NCBI RefSeq assembly: GCF_003402235.1
Contig: NZ_QEWO01000006.1
Span: 1 to 64,000 of the forward strand
Source: Parahaliea mediterranea
GTDB taxonomy: Bacteria > Pseudomonadota > Gammaproteobacteria > Pseudomonadales > Halieaceae
Direction of reading: 5' to 3'
Length of the DNA stretch: 64,000 bases
In this document: one piece after another, positions 1-9,126 of the stretch
Layout: every line of letters begins with the position of its first letter
How positions within the stretch are numbered: position 1 is the first letter of the stretch
The notes under the pieces: model-generated
Databases searched by the model: none
Told to the model about the DNA's origin: nothing
What the model saw: the letters and a program-made list of their open reading frames with translations, nothing else
Translations under genes and position numbers: made by a program

Positions 1-120
1 CAGAAGGAAATCAAACAGGCAATGGACAGATTAAACAATCGACCAAGAAAATGTCTTGGCATGAAAACACCGAATCAGGTATTTTTTGGAATCACCCCCC
101 CCGTTGCACTAGCGAGTTGA
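1..120 (+). CDS. IS30-family transposase, C-terminal end (cut by window start)
   Basis: Frame 1 is open from the first base to a TGA at 118-120 and gives 39 residues. They contain NNRPRKCLG followed by TPNQVFF, which is the typical tail of IS30-family DDE transposases. The catalytic domain lies outside the window, so activity cannot be judged. The IS terminal inverted repeat should lie just after the stop (about 120-135). The stop codon of the oppositely oriented ATPase fragment lies inside this tail, so the element has inserted into that gene. Confidence 0.8.
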   Translation, partial: QKEIKQAMDRLNNRPRKCLGMKTPNQVFFGITPPVALAS

Positions 121-753
121 ATCCGCGTTTTTTAAAACAATAAGCCTTTGCAGGAACGTTTTGTACAAGTAGCTATGAACAGCTTTAGCAGAATACTCTC
201 GACGAATATTTTGGTTATTCACCACACCCATATGAGAATCAATAGCCAACCCTCTCAAGGAGACTGTGGTAGAAACTTCACCATCTTCAAGATCAAACTT
301 ACTGAAATCAGATTCAGAGATCTCTCTTACGTCAGAATCAACACTCAATTTTCTGCACTGCAAAGTGCCATCATCAAAAAACACACTACTGATACTGATT
401 TTCTTGAAGTAATGAAAATACTGTATTCTACCAGCCCCTTTACACTTCCCTATCCCTTGAATTCTAAGATAATCCTTGTAGGTAGAGTCTTTTGTGACGA
501 AGGCTTTTACCTGATCATCACCAAACCCGGCACCGTTATCAGCACAAGATATTTCAATGTCGTAATCGTCGCCTATAAAAGACGATGGATAAAAATCCAA
601 TTTCAGTTCGACGAAAAAGTCCGGTACATTTATATCAGAGTCTTTACGGATTAAATATGAGTCAATCGCATTAGACAACAACTCCTCAAACACCACATAG
701 TGATTGGAGCTGATTGCTGTATTTTTTTTGCCGCCCTTTACATCCAGGGTCAT
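109..753 (-). pseudogene. GHKL (HSP90/MutL-type) ATPase, 3' end lost to the IS30 insertion
   Basis: This is a 214-residue reading frame with a good Shine-Dalgarno (GGAGGG) before ATG 753. The N-terminal part shows the GHKL nucleotide-binding motifs: the N box EELLSNAIDSY (about residues 23-33) and the G1 box DNGAGF (about 72-77), followed by GIGKCKGAGR (about 100-109), which resembles the ATP lid. Proteins with this ATPase head are normally several hundred residues longer. The last residues and the stop come from the IS30 transposase tail, so the downstream domain is missing. Such stand-alone GHKL ATPases are common in mobile and defence islands, but the lost effector domain prevents a specific assignment. 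It is probably non-functional. Confidence 0.7.
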
Positions 754-866
754 ACTCCCTCCAATACCTTAAGAGTTGTTCAACTTTAGCCACTATACAT
801 GAGCAAGTACTATCACTTGCCTCAAATATATGCGGCAGCCATCTATAACTCACACACTGATGCCAT

Positions 867-2138
867 CTATTCTCGCTCAGCAACTCGTAACAGCTTGCTC
901 CTTCGCTCAGACAAAGGGCCAAACTCCTCCATCACTTTTTCCATGGAGTCACCGCGAGCCAGGGCATCAAGGATATCTGCCCAGTCTTGCATGATGATTT
1001 TCCGGGACGAGATGTATTTGGTGTGGTCGTACGGCGCCCGGGATGAATCCTTCTTCCGCTTGGAGTGCGCTAACTGAAGGTCGACCCGGTTTTCCGGATA
1101 GCTCAGCAGGCCAAGCAACGTGGTGGCCGTGGAGCGGAACCCGTGTGAGGAGAACCGTCCGAGATAACCCATACGCTCCAACGCCTTGTTCAGTGTGGTA
1201 GCAGACATCACTTGGCCGGGCTTGCGATAGCTCGGGAACAGGTAGTCGCCCCCTCCGGTGAGCTTGCGCAACTCATCAAGAGACGTCATCGCTTGCTTCG
1301 AGAGCGGCACGATATGAGGCTGGCGCATCTTCATGCGAGCCGCGGGGATGGTCCATACCGCATTATCCAGGTCGAACTCTGCCCATGTCGCCTTACGCAG
1401 CTCCACTGTGCGCACGAAAGTCAGTGCAATCAGGCGCAGCGCCAGTACCGTGGTTCGATAGCCACCGTCAGCATCCAGGCGATTGAGAAAGTCCCCCAGC
1501 TCATTCCAGGCCAGGGGCGGGTTGTGCCTGACCCTGGGCCGCTTCACTGACCGCTTCAACAACGCCGTAGGATCAGCCTCGCAAAGCCCCTCCGCCGATG
1601 CGTAGGCAAAGATTTGCCCGCACCACTGCCTGATCAGAATCGCAACTGTCGGTGCCCCACGATCAACGACTGTCTGCAGAATTGGCCTCAGGTGCGAGGT
1701 CTTGATTGCCGCGAAAGGCAGTTTACCAATCTTGGGGAAAACGTCCTTCTCGAGGTACCCCCTGACCTGACTGGCGTAGTAGTCGCTCCATTGAACATTG
1801 GTATCCATCCAGCGGCGCGCCACGGTTTCAAAGGTATACTCATTCTGGTCGATTTGCTCCGCCACCTTGACCCGCTTCTCCAGCAACGGATCACGCCCTT
1901 CACGAACCATGCTGCGAGCCCAATCCCGCTCTTTTCGAGCAGCCTCCAAGGATACGTTGGGGAAAACGCCAATAGAGAAGTTCTGCTGGGACTGGCCAAG
2001 CCGATAACGGTACCACCACAGTTTGCTGCCATTGGGCTGGACACGCAGAAACAGACTGCCGCCATCCCGCAGCATATAAGGCTTGAGTTCAGGTTTAGCC
2101 GTTTCGATCTTGCGAACAGTGAGTAGATTGCGAGCCAT
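867..2138 (-). CDS. P4-type tyrosine integrase
   Basis: This site-specific recombinase is 423 residues long, the full length for the family. It has an N-terminal arm-binding domain (about 1-95, with LRDGGSLFLRV), a core-binding domain (about 100-205) and a catalytic domain. Visible catalytic residues are R243 (FVRTVELR), K270, H332 and R335 in HGFRSTAT, H358 in LAHS, and nucleophile Y370 in APYDHTKY. A second tyrosine, Y375, also lies there, as in many P4 integrases. It would excise and integrate the island at the left of the window. The ATG at 2138 is followed upstream by three 9-bp repeats that may bind the protein. The gene looks intact, so the element may still be mobile. Confidence 0.93.
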   Translation of the reverse strand: MARNLLTVRKIETAKPELKPYMLRDGGSLFLRVQPNGSKLWWYRYRLGQSQQNFSIGVFPNVSLEAARKERDWARSMVREGRDPLLEKRVKVAEQIDQNEYTFETVARRWMDTNVQWSDYYASQVRGYLEKDVFPKIGKLPFAAIKTSHLRPILQTVVDRGAPTVAILIRQWCGQIFAYASAEGLCEADPTALLKRSVKRPRVRHNPPLAWNELGDFLNRLDADGGYRTTVLALRLIALTFVRTVELRKATWAEFDLDNAVWTIPAARMKMRQPHIVPLSKQAMTSLDELRKLTGGGDYLFPSYRKPGQVMSATTLNKALERMGYLGRFSSHGFRSTATTLLGLLSYPENRVDLQLAHSKRKKDSSRAPYDHTKYISSRKIIMQDWADILDALARGDSMEKVMEEFGPLSERRSKLLRVAERE

Positions 2139-2184
2139 GTGTATAACGCCTTCCGGTAGTGCCGTTATACACTTTGTTATACAC
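2139..2184. promoter_or_regulatory. Three 9-bp repeats upstream of the integrase (arm sites or operator)
   Basis: GTTATACAC occurs at 2164-2172 and 2176-2184 as direct copies 12 bp apart. Its exact inverse GTGTATAAC is at 2139-2147, touching the integrase ATG. This layout suits arm-type binding sites for the integrase N-terminal domain, or an autoregulatory operator. Function is inferred. The remaining stretch to the trpE stop (2185-2322) shows no recognisable gene. Confidence 0.6.
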
Positions 2185-2322
2185 TTTTGCGGTGGCTTGG
2201 TCTAGTAGTCGTCAGACGGCAATGGAACTTACGTCTTTATAAATCAGTGGTTTACAAATACTCAATGGACAGCAATGGAAACCAGTGGACCCTTTTCGTA
2301 GTTATCGATCATCAGCAGCATG

Positions 2323-3807
2323 TTATCGCTCCCCCGCCAACACCATGGACGCCGCCCGGAACATGGCCCGGGCTTTGTTGTGGGTTTCCTTCCACTCCAG
2401 TTCTGGCTGCGAATCCGCCACTACGCCGCCGCCCGCCTGTACGTAGAGTCGGCCGTCTTTGATGACGGCGGTGCGAATGGCGATGGCGGTGTCCATGTCG
2501 CCGGCCCAGGAGATGTAGCCCACCGCGCCGCCGTAGACGCCGCGCTTGACCGGTTCCAGTTCGTCGATGATTTCCATGGCGCGGATTTTTGGCGCTCCGC
2601 TCAGGGTGCCTGCCGGCAGGGTGGCCCGCAGCACGTCGATGGCGGATTTGCCTGCCTGCAGCTGCCCGGTCACGTTGGACACGATGTGCATGACGTGGGA
2701 GTAACGCTCCACCACCATCTTGTCGGTGAGCGCCACGCTGCCGGTATCGGCAATGCGGCCCACGTCGTTGCGGCCGAGGTCAATCAGCATCAGGTGCTCG
2801 GCGATCTCTTTCGGGTCCGCCAGCAGCTCCGCCTCCATGGCGGCATCTTCCTCTTCGCTGCGGCCGCGGCGGCGGGTGCCGGCAATGGGCCGCACTGTCA
2901 CTTCGCCCTCTTCCAGTCGCGCCAGAATCTCCGGCGAGGAGCCGACGATCTGGAAGTCGTCGAGATCCAGGAAGTACATGTAGGGAGAGGGGTTCAGGTT
3001 GCGCAGGGCGCGGTAGAGGTTGAGCGGCGGCGCGGCAAAGGGGATGCTCATGCGCTGCGAGGGCACCACCTGCATCACATCGCCGGCCAGCACGTATTCC
3101 TTCACCTGCTCGACGGCGGCGGCGTAGCTGTCGTAGCTGAAATCCGAAGCTGCGCTCTGCTCCAGGGCCGGGTCCAGGGCCGCCTGCAGGTCTACCGGCG
3201 GCAGGGGCTGCATGGGCTCCGGCAGCTTGGCCACCAGTTGCGAAAGCCGCGTCTTGGCCCTGGCCAGGGCGTCCGCTTCGGCCGGGTCGGCGTTGATGAT
3301 CAGGCGGATGGTGCCGGCGAGGTTATCAAATACCAGCACTTCCTCGGACACCATCAGCAGAATGTCCGGCGTGCCCAGGCGATCCGGCGGCGTGCCCGCG
3401 GCCAGGCGCGGCTCCACATAACGCACGGTGTCGTAACCAAAGTAACCCACCAGACCGCCGTGGAAGACGGGCAGGCCCGCCAGGGGCGCACTGCGGTAGC
3501 GCTGTTGGAAGGCCTCGGCGTGGGCCAGCGGGTCGCTCACCTCGCGGCTCTCTTGCAATTTGCCGTCTACCCAGACTTCCGCCCGGTGGCCAAAGACCTT
3601 GAGCAGGGTGCGACAGGGCAGGCCGATGATGGAGTAACGCCCCCATTTTTCACCGCCCTGCACGGATTCGAAGAAGTAGGAATAGGGCCCCTCCGCCAGC
3701 TTTCGGTAGGTGCTGACGGGGGTTTCCAGGTCGGCCAGCACCTCGGTGCTGACGGGAATACGGTTATAGTCCTGCGCTGCCAGGGCAGCAAAGTCCTCGG
3801 GGGTCAT
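2323..3807 (-). CDS. trpE: Anthranilate synthase component I
   Basis: TrpE converts chorismate to anthranilate with ammonia supplied by TrpG, the first step of tryptophan synthesis. The 494-residue protein has the tryptophan feedback-site region [15 protein letters not shown] (about 45-59). It also has the C-terminal chorismate-binding signatures [33 protein letters not shown] and [10 protein letters not shown]. It is complete from ATG 3807 to TAA. As in pseudomonads it stands apart from trpGDC. The upstream region carries its own promoter and a leader peptide with two Trp codons, which points to attenuation. The phosphoglycolate phosphatase gene often found between rpe and trpE is absent here. 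Confidence 0.97.
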   Translation of the reverse strand: MTPEDFAALAAQDYNRIPVSTEVLADLETPVSTYRKLAEGPYSYFFESVQGGEKWGRYSIIGLPCRTLLKVFGHRAEVWVDGKLQESREVSDPLAHAEAFQQRYRSAPLAGLPVFHGGLVGYFGYDTVRYVEPRLAAGTPPDRLGTPDILLMVSEEVLVFDNLAGTIRLIINADPAEADALARAKTRLSQLVAKLPEPMQPLPPVDLQAALDPALEQSAASDFSYDSYAAAVEQVKEYVLAGDVMQVVPSQRMSIPFAAPPLNLYRALRNLNPSPYMYFLDLDDFQIVGSSPEILARLEEGEVTVRPIAGTRRRGRSEEEDAAMEAELLADPKEIAEHLMLIDLGRNDVGRIADTGSVALTDKMVVERYSHVMHIVSNVTGQLQAGKSAIDVLRATLPAGTLSGAPKIRAMEIIDELEPVKRGVYGGAVGYISWAGDMDTAIAIRTAVIKDGRLYVQAGGGVVADSQPELEWKETHNKARAMFRAASMVLAGER

Positions 3808-3859
3808 GGACGTTCCTCGGAGAAGAAATGGGCGTAATCAGTGCGTGCAGAATCCCTGG

Positions 3860-3889
3860 CTACCATCGCCAGCAGGTGACTTCACGCAT
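3860..3889 (-). CDS. trpL: trp leader peptide (MREVTCWRW)
   Basis: This nine-codon reading frame lies 52 bp upstream of trpE in the same direction and encodes M-R-E-V-T-C-W-R-W-stop. Two of nine codons are Trp, at the end, as expected for a ribosome-stalling trp leader. An AGGAG lies 13 nt before the ATG; the spacer can fold as CGACC-TTT-GGTCG, which would shorten the effective distance. The Trp codons lie inside a CTGGC...GCCAG hairpin that a stalled ribosome would open. No GC hairpin with a U-run is evident before trpE, so the terminating step, if any, is not visible. The assignment rests on position and codon content. Confidence 0.7.
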   Translation of the reverse strand: MREVTCWRW

Positions 3890-3957
3890 CGACCAAAGGT
3901 CGCTCCTGTTACGCAGCGCTGTAGGCACAGCACACTCCGGGATTGAGAGAGGCACCT

Positions 3958-3985
3958 ATTCTACACAGGGGCCTTGTTATGACAA
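3958..3985 (-). promoter_or_regulatory. Sigma-70 promoter of trpL-trpE
   Basis: On the minus strand TTGTCA (-35, 3980-3985) and TAGAAT (-10, 3958-3963) are separated by 16 bp. Transcription would start near 3951, giving a leader of about 140 nt that contains the leader peptide. The other sequence between trpE and rpe (3986-4078) shows nothing else recognisable. Confidence 0.65.
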
Positions 3986-4078
3986 CCACCCTGCAAAGCA
4001 CCACCAGGCAAAGCGCCCCCAACAAAGCACCACCCGGCGCGGCGCGGGCAACTGCCACGCCCGCCGGCCGGTGGGGCA

Positions 4079-4747
4079 TCAGACCTTTGCCAGCTCGGCG
4101 CGCATGTCGGCGATCACCGCGGCGTAGTCGGGCTGGTTGAAAATCGCCGAGCCGGCAACAAAGGTGTCGGCCCCCGCCGCGGCAATTTCGGCAATGTTCC
4201 TGGCCGATACTCCGCCGTCTATCTCCAGGCGGATGTCGTAGCCGGAGGCATCGATCAGCGCGCGCGCCTCGCGCAGTTTGTCCAGTGTGGCGGGAATGAA
4301 GGACTGCCCGCCAAAGCCGGGATTCACCGACATCAGCAGGATCATGTCGACCTTGTCCATCACATACTTGAGCGCGTCCAGCCCCATGGCCGGGTTGAAC
4401 ACCAGGCCGCTCTTGCAGCCGGCATCGCGAATCATCTGCAGGGAGCGATCAACGTGGGTGGAGGCATCCGGGTGGAAGGTGATGTAGGTGGCGCCGGCCT
4501 CGGCGAAATCGCCGATCATCCGGTCCACCGGGCTCACCATCAGGTGCACATCGATGGGCGCTGTGACCCCGTGCTGGCGCAGGGCCTTGCACACCATGGG
4601 GCCGATGGTGAGATTGGGCACGTAGTGGTTGTCCATTACATCGAAGTGCACCACATCCGCCCCGGCGGCCAGTACTTTATCCACCTCTTCACCCAGCTTG
4701 GCGAAATTGGCGGAAAGAATGGAGGGGGCGATCAGGTAGTCGGCCAT
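4079..4747 (-). CDS. rpe: Ribulose-phosphate 3-epimerase
   Basis: Rpe interconverts ribulose 5-phosphate and xylulose 5-phosphate in the cytoplasmic pentose phosphate pathway. The 222-residue TIM barrel is full length. It shows [12 protein letters not shown] at the N terminus, the metal and catalytic elements [12 protein letters not shown] and [15 protein letters not shown] in the middle, and EIDGGV plus [13 protein letters not shown] near the end. It lies upstream of trpE in the same direction with a 271-bp gap holding the trp promoter, so the two are probably separate transcripts. Confidence 0.97.
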   Translation of the reverse strand: MADYLIAPSILSANFAKLGEEVDKVLAAGADVVHFDVMDNHYVPNLTIGPMVCKALRQHGVTAPIDVHLMVSPVDRMIGDFAEAGATYITFHPDASTHVDRSLQMIRDAGCKSGLVFNPAMGLDALKYVMDKVDMILLMSVNPGFGGQSFIPATLDKLREARALIDASGYDIRLEIDGGVSARNIAEIAAAGADTFVAGSAIFNQPDYAAVIADMRAELAKV

Positions 4748-4808
4748 GGGCGGCTCCGGCGGGGCTGGTTGGAATAGGGGCGTATTCTACTGGCTGGGGC
4801 GTGGGACT

Positions 4809-5486
4809 TCACCCGCAATGCGTTAGCGCCGCATCCAACGCCGCCAGCCGCTGCGGGGTGCCGATATCGTGCCACTGCCCGCGATAGTGCTGCCCCGTCA
4901 GCCGCCCCTCGGCAATCGCTGCCTTGAACAGGGGCAGCAGGGCCGCCTTGCCCGGCGCCAGCCCAGCAAAAAAGGCCGGGCAGTAGAGCGCCAGGCCGGC
5001 AAAGGTCAGCCCGGGGCTGCCCTCTTCCCGTTCCAGCACCTGCCCCGCCACCAGGCGAAAATCCCCCTCGGGATGCTGGGGCGGGTTGTCCACCAGCACG
5101 AGGTGCGCGGCCCCCGGCGCCACCACCTGCCGGTTGAGCTGGGCGTAGGGGTAGTCGGTCCACACGTCACCGTTCACCACCAGAAAGGGCGCATCCCCCA
5201 GCAGCGGCAGGGCCCGCTGGATGCCGCCGGCGGTCTCCAGGGGCTCCGGCTCCCGGGACAGGGCGATTGATGCGCCCCACTGGCTGCCGTCGCCGCAAAA
5301 GTCCGCCACCTGTTCTCCCAGGTGGGCGGCGTTGATCACCAGATCGCGCACCCCCGCCGCCACCAGCGCCTCGATATGCCAGGCCAGCAGGGCCTTGCCG
5401 CCCACCCGCAGCAGGGGCTTGGGCGTGTGGTCGGTGAGCGGGCGCATGCGCTTGCCAAGGCCCGCGGCGAGGATCATGGCCTTCAC
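4809..5486 (-). CDS. murU: N-acetylmuramate 1-phosphate uridylyltransferase
   Basis: MurU makes UDP-MurNAc from MurNAc 1-phosphate in the cell-wall recycling route that bypasses de novo synthesis and contributes to intrinsic fosfomycin tolerance in pseudomonads. The 225-residue protein has the nucleotidyltransferase signature AAGLGKRMRPLT followed by KPLL, and the DXD-like NGDVW. I take GTG 5486 as start because it overlaps the amgK stop as GTGA and gives the usual family N terminus; an ATG lies three codons later at 5477. A longer open frame upstream lies within amgK. It is translationally coupled to amgK. Confidence 0.93.
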   Translation of the reverse strand: MKAMILAAGLGKRMRPLTDHTPKPLLRVGGKALLAWHIEALVAAGVRDLVINAAHLGEQVADFCGDGSQWGASIALSREPEPLETAGGIQRALPLLGDAPFLVVNGDVWTDYPYAQLNRQVVAPGAAHLVLVDNPPQHPEGDFRLVAGQVLEREEGSPGLTFAGLALYCPAFFAGLAPGKAALLPLFKAAIAEGRLTGQHYRGQWHDIGTPQRLAALDAALTHCG

Positions 5487-6583
5487 GCCGGGCCGCTCCC
5501 GGCGCGCATCCAGGGCTGGCAATTGATCACCGGGCGCACTTCGGCCCGCCAACAGTCGTGAAAACGCCCCAGCGCCGGCTCCGTGTCGCGGCGCCCGGCC
5601 AGCACCGCCTCCACATAGGCAATCACCCGTGGCAGGTCCTCCAGATAGGCCGCTTTGCCATCGCGCAGGTAGAGCCGCGCGAAGGTGCCCAGCACCTTGA
5701 GGTGGCGCTGCAGGCCCATCAGGTCAAACCAGCGCAGGAAGGTGGCATCGCTGACCGGCTCGATACGCCCCGCCTGCTGCAGCGCATCCCGATGGGCCAG
5801 GGCCCAGGCCTGCACCTGGGCCTGCGGCCAGCGGATGTAGCAGTCCCTGAGCAGGGCCACGATGTCGTAGGTTACCGGGCCGAACACCGCATCCTGAAAG
5901 TCGATCACAGCCAGTGCCTGCCCGGGCAGCACCATCAGGTTGCGGCTGTGAAAATCACGGTGCACCAGTACTCGCGGCTGCGCCAGGGCGCTGTCGATCA
6001 GCACCGCGGCCAGGGCCTCAAAACTGGCGCGCGCGGCCTTGGTGGGCGCCAGGCCCAGCAATTCGCCAAAAAACCACTGGGGCAGGCGGCCGAGCTCCTC
6101 TGTGAGCAGGGCGTGGTCATAGGGCGGCACGGCCGCCGCCGCATCAATGCCGGACATATCCAGCAACAGGGCCGATGCCCTGGCGTACCAGGCCTCTGCA
6201 CTCTGCGGGCTGAGCAACGGCAGCAGCATCTGCGCGCCCAAATCTTCCAGCAGCAGAAAGCCGCGCTCCAAATCCGCCGCCAGCAGGCCCGGCACGCGCA
6301 CACCGCCATCGGCCAGCAGCTGGCGCACCGCCAGAAAAGCCGCGTTCTTCTCGGTGGCGGGCGGGGCATCCAGCACAATGACCGATGCCGCCCCTTTAGC
6401 CGCCCCTTCAGCCACCCCTGCATGCAGGCGAAAATAGCGCCGGTTGCTGGCATCGCCCGCCACGGGCGAGAGGGTGCAGGCCGCCGCCTCTCGGCCCCAG
6501 GCGGTGGCGGCCCAGGGCAACAAATCGTCGGGAATGGGGCGTGCAGCGGCAGAGGGTTCGGGCAAAAGGGGCACTCCAGGCAA
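5483..6583 (-). CDS. amgK: Anomeric MurNAc/GlcNAc kinase
   Basis: AmgK phosphorylates MurNAc at C1, providing the substrate for MurU in peptidoglycan recycling. The protein has the aminoglycoside-phosphotransferase fold: GDASNRRYFRL near the N terminus (ATP loop), the catalytic loop VHRDFHSRNLMV and the metal-binding VIDFQDAVFGP. No ATG is available in frame; TTG 6583 or GTG 6574 are the likeliest starts, so the first residues are uncertain. It forms an overlapping pair with murU and is divergent from lptD, the arrangement known from Pseudomonas. Confidence 0.92.
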   Translation of the reverse strand: MPGVPLLPEPSAAARPIPDDLLPWAATAWGREAAACTLSPVAGDASNRRYFRLHAGVAEGAAKGAASVIVLDAPPATEKNAAFLAVRQLLADGGVRVPGLLAADLERGFLLLEDLGAQMLLPLLSPQSAEAWYARASALLLDMSGIDAAAAVPPYDHALLTEELGRLPQWFFGELLGLAPTKAARASFEALAAVLIDSALAQPRVLVHRDFHSRNLMVLPGQALAVIDFQDAVFGPVTYDIVALLRDCYIRWPQAQVQAWALAHRDALQQAGRIEPVSDATFLRWFDLMGLQRHLKVLGTFARLYLRDGKAAYLEDLPRVIAYVEAVLAGRRDTEPALGRFHDCWRAEVRPVINCQPWMRAGSGPA

Positions 6584-6651
6584 GAAACACAGACATCACG
6601 GAGGGGATGCATTATCATCCGCGTTTATACCAAAAAATGCACCCCGGCTTG

Positions 6652-9126
6652 ATGACCACGGCTCCCCCAACGGCAGAATCCACCCCCGTGTCTTCCCCTC
6701 TTGTTGCAAAACGCCAGCGATTGGCGCTGGCCCTCAGCCTCGCTCTGCCCCTGCTCGCCCAGGCGGCCGGGGAAGGCGGCCAGGGTGCCTGCGCGGATGG
6801 CGACCAGGCGCTTTGCAGTACCGATGTACCGCCAGCGCCCAATGCCTACCCCCTGGACTGGGTGCCCATTCGCCATGTGCCGGAAGCCTTGCAGGACGCG
6901 GAGTGCCGTAGCTGCCGCGGCCGCTACATCGACCCCCTGGCCGGGGCCGACACCGGCGCCGACCCGGAGCTGTCGGACATCAACGCCAGCGCCGCGCAAA
7001 CGGAGCTGGAAGGCGACGAGGTCTTCCTCCACGGCGGCGTGTCCGTCGAACAGGGCTATCGCCGCCTGAGGGGCCAGGAGGCCTATTACAATCGCAGCGA
7101 CAGCCGCGGCAAGCTCACCGGCGGCATCACCATCCGCGAGCCGGGCATCCTGCTGAAGGGTCAGGAGGCCAGTTTCTCATCGGACACCGGCGAGGCGGAA
7201 ATCATCGACAGCCAGTTCGTGCTGCACCAGCAGCACATGCGCGGCGCCGCCAAGACCCTGCGCCGCGACGCCCAGGGCCTGGTGCATGTGCAGAACGGCT
7301 CCCTCAGCTACTGTGCCCCGGGGGACCAGGACTGGGAGATCCGCGCCGACAACATGGAGCTGGACCTTGCAGAAGGCCTGGGCACCGCCCGCGGTGCCAA
7401 AGTGGCCGTTGGCGGCATGCCGATCCTCTACTTGCCGTGGATGCGCTTCCCCCTGGATGACCGCCGCCGCACCGGTTTTTTGTGGCCGGACATTGGCAGC
7501 GACACCCGTGGCGGGGTTGATATCGCCACCCCCATCTACCTCAACCTGGCGCCCAACTACGACGCCCTGTACACGCCCCGCTACATCGAAGAACGCGGCG
7601 TCAACAACGAGGTGGAACTGCGTTACCTGCACCCGGCCGTGGGCAGCTGGTCCGTTGGCGGGGCCTATATGAAGAACGACAAGCGCTACGAAGACGAGCG
7701 CCCCGACCTGCGCGACCACAGCCGCTGGCTGGGGAAGGTGGAGCACAACGGCCTGTTCGACCAGCGCTGGCGCTCGCGGGTGGACTACAGCAAGGCCTCG
7801 GATGTCGATTACCTGAAGGACTTGCAAACCACCAACCTGGAAACCCGCCGCGAAACCAGCCTGCTGCAGCTCGGCTCCCTGGACTACCTGGGTGACGACT
7901 GGCTGTTCGGGCTGGACTTCCAGAAGTTCCAGTCCCTGGCGGATGACATCAACAACGACTACCAGAAGCTGCCCCAGTTCACCGGGCAGTACCGCGGCGA
8001 ATACGAGCCCTTCGCCCTGGAGCCCATCCTGCTGGGCCAGTATTCCTACTTCGATAGCGACGACGACCGGGTCAAGGGCCAGCGGATCTACGGCGAGGCC
8101 GGCCTGACCTACCCCATGCTGTGGGAATTCGGCTTCTTCAAGCCCACCGCCAAATACCGCTATCTGGAATACGAGCTGACCGACCTCAGCGACCCCGGCA
8201 ACAACGACAGCCCCAGCACCGGCACCCCCCTGTTCAGCCTGGACAGTGGCCTGTACTTCGAGCGCCCCACCCACCTGCTGGGCCGGGGCCTGCTGCAAAC
8301 CCTGGAGCCGCGCCTGTACTACCTGTACAGCGAATACGAAGACCAGAGCGAGCAGCCTGACTTCGACAGCGCCGAGCTGACCTTCACCTACAACCAGCTG
8401 TTCCGGGAAACCCGTTTTTCCGGCCGCGACCGGCTGGACGACGCCAACCAGCTGTCGGTGGGCCTGACCACCCGCTACATCAGCGAAGAGGACGGCCGCG
8501 AACACCTCAATGCCAGCATCGGCCAGATCTTCTACTTCCGCGACCGGGAAGTGCGCCTGCTGTCCAGCGCCCCGCCGCTGGACCAGAGCAGCTCGGAAAT
8601 GGCCGGCGAGGTCAACTTCTACCCCAACGAGCGCATGACCGTGCGCGGCAGCCTGGTGTGGGACCCCCACAGCACCGACATGAACGCCGGCAACGTACAG
8701 GCCAGCTACCGGCGCGACGACAACAGCATTTTCAGCGTGGGCTACTCCTACCGCCGCCCGCTGACCACCATCCAGACCGAAAACCGCAACCAGCAGGTTA
8801 CCGAGCAGGCCCACTTCTCCGCCTATGTGCCGTTGGGCAACCGCTGGAGCCTGTTCGGCGCCGTCAACTACAGCGTGGAGGCCGGGGAGAGCGTGGAAGA
8901 TATGTTCGGTGTGGAATATGATACCTGCTGCTGGCAGGTACGCCTGCTACACCTGCGCTACTATGATTCCGTCACCGGGGAAACGCTGGACTTCAATGAC
9001 CCCAATCTGGAACAGGAATCCTCCACACAGGTCCAAATAGTGCTCAAGGGCATGGGCGGCTTCGGCAGCCGCGTCACCGGCCTGATGGAAGACATGATTC
9101 GAGGATACAGAGAACGTGAGTATTAA
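6652..9126 (+). CDS. lptD: LPS-assembly outer membrane protein LptD
   Basis: LptD is the outer-membrane barrel that, with LptE, inserts lipopolysaccharide into the outer leaflet. From ATG 6652 the product has 824 residues. It has a hydrophobic signal region (ALALSLALPLLAQAAG), an N-terminal OstA-like domain (EVFLHGGVSVEQGY... through SLSYCAPGDQDWEIRA) and a long beta-barrel. The cysteines needed for the disulfide pair are present: CRSC near the N terminus, SYC, and DTCCW near the C terminus. In-frame ATGs at 6541, 6607 and 6637 exist, but the first overlaps amgK; the start is moderately certain. It overlaps surA by 11 bp. Confidence 0.95.
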   Translation: MTTAPPTAESTPVSSPLVAKRQRLALALSLALPLLAQAAGEGGQGACADGDQALCSTDVPPAPNAYPLDWVPIRHVPEALQDAECRSCRGRYIDPLAGADTGADPELSDINASAAQTELEGDEVFLHGGVSVEQGYRRLRGQEAYYNRSDSRGKLTGGITIREPGILLKGQEASFSSDTGEAEIIDSQFVLHQQHMRGAAKTLRRDAQGLVHVQNGSLSYCAPGDQDWEIRADNMELDLAEGLGTARGAKVAVGGMPILYLPWMRFPLDDRRRTGFLWPDIGSDTRGGVDIATPIYLNLAPNYDALYTPRYIEERGVNNEVELRYLHPAVGSWSVGGAYMKNDKRYEDERPDLRDHSRWLGKVEHNGLFDQRWRSRVDYSKASDVDYLKDLQTTNLETRRETSLLQLGSLDYLGDDWLFGLDFQKFQSLADDINNDYQKLPQFTGQYRGEYEPFALEPILLGQYSYFDSDDDRVKGQRIYGEAGLTYPMLWEFGFFKPTAKYRYLEYELTDLSDPGNNDSPSTGTPLFSLDSGLYFERPTHLLGRGLLQTLEPRLYYLYSEYEDQSEQPDFDSAELTFTYNQLFRETRFSGRDRLDDANQLSVGLTTRYISEEDGREHLNASIGQIFYFRDREVRLLSSAPPLDQSSSEMAGEVNFYPNERMTVRGSLVWDPHSTDMNAGNVQASYRRDDNSIFSVGYSYRRPLTTIQTENRNQQVTEQAHFSAYVPLGNRWSLFGAVNYSVEAGESVEDMFGVEYDTCCWQVRLLHLRYYDSVTGETLDFNDPNLEQESSTQVQIVLKGMGGFGSRVTGLMEDMIRGYREREY

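Larger units (their letters stand above)
1..2184. mobile_element. Right end of an integrative element / genomic island
   Basis: A transposase tail, a truncated ATPase gene and a P4-type integrase lie between the window edge and trpE. The integrase start faces trpE, and short repeats resembling arm-type sites follow it. The rest of the element would extend left of the window. No tRNA gene and no convincing direct-repeat att site is visible in 2185-2322, so the exact boundary is unknown. The element status is inferred from gene content. Confidence 0.5.

Noticed and set aside
148-654. 168-codon open frame on the plus strand
   Set aside because: It is the reverse shadow of the GHKL ATPase fragment; no family motif and no ribosome site.
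2185-2322. Candidate attachment-site repeats around AATGGACAGC/AATGGAAACC
   Set aside because: The copies are imperfect and the other end of the element is outside the window, so no att site can be claimed.
2320-3837. 505-codon open frame opposite trpE
   Set aside because: Antisense of a clearly functional trpE; Gly/His/Arg-rich composition is typical of GC-rich shadow frames.
4079-4747. rpe and trpE as a single operon with a lost gph gene
   Set aside because: The 271-bp gap has a good promoter and leader for trpE and no trace of a phosphatase gene, so loss cannot be shown from here.
7177-8814. 545-codon open frame opposite lptD
   Set aside because: Low-complexity Val/Ala/Gly shadow of lptD on the other strand.
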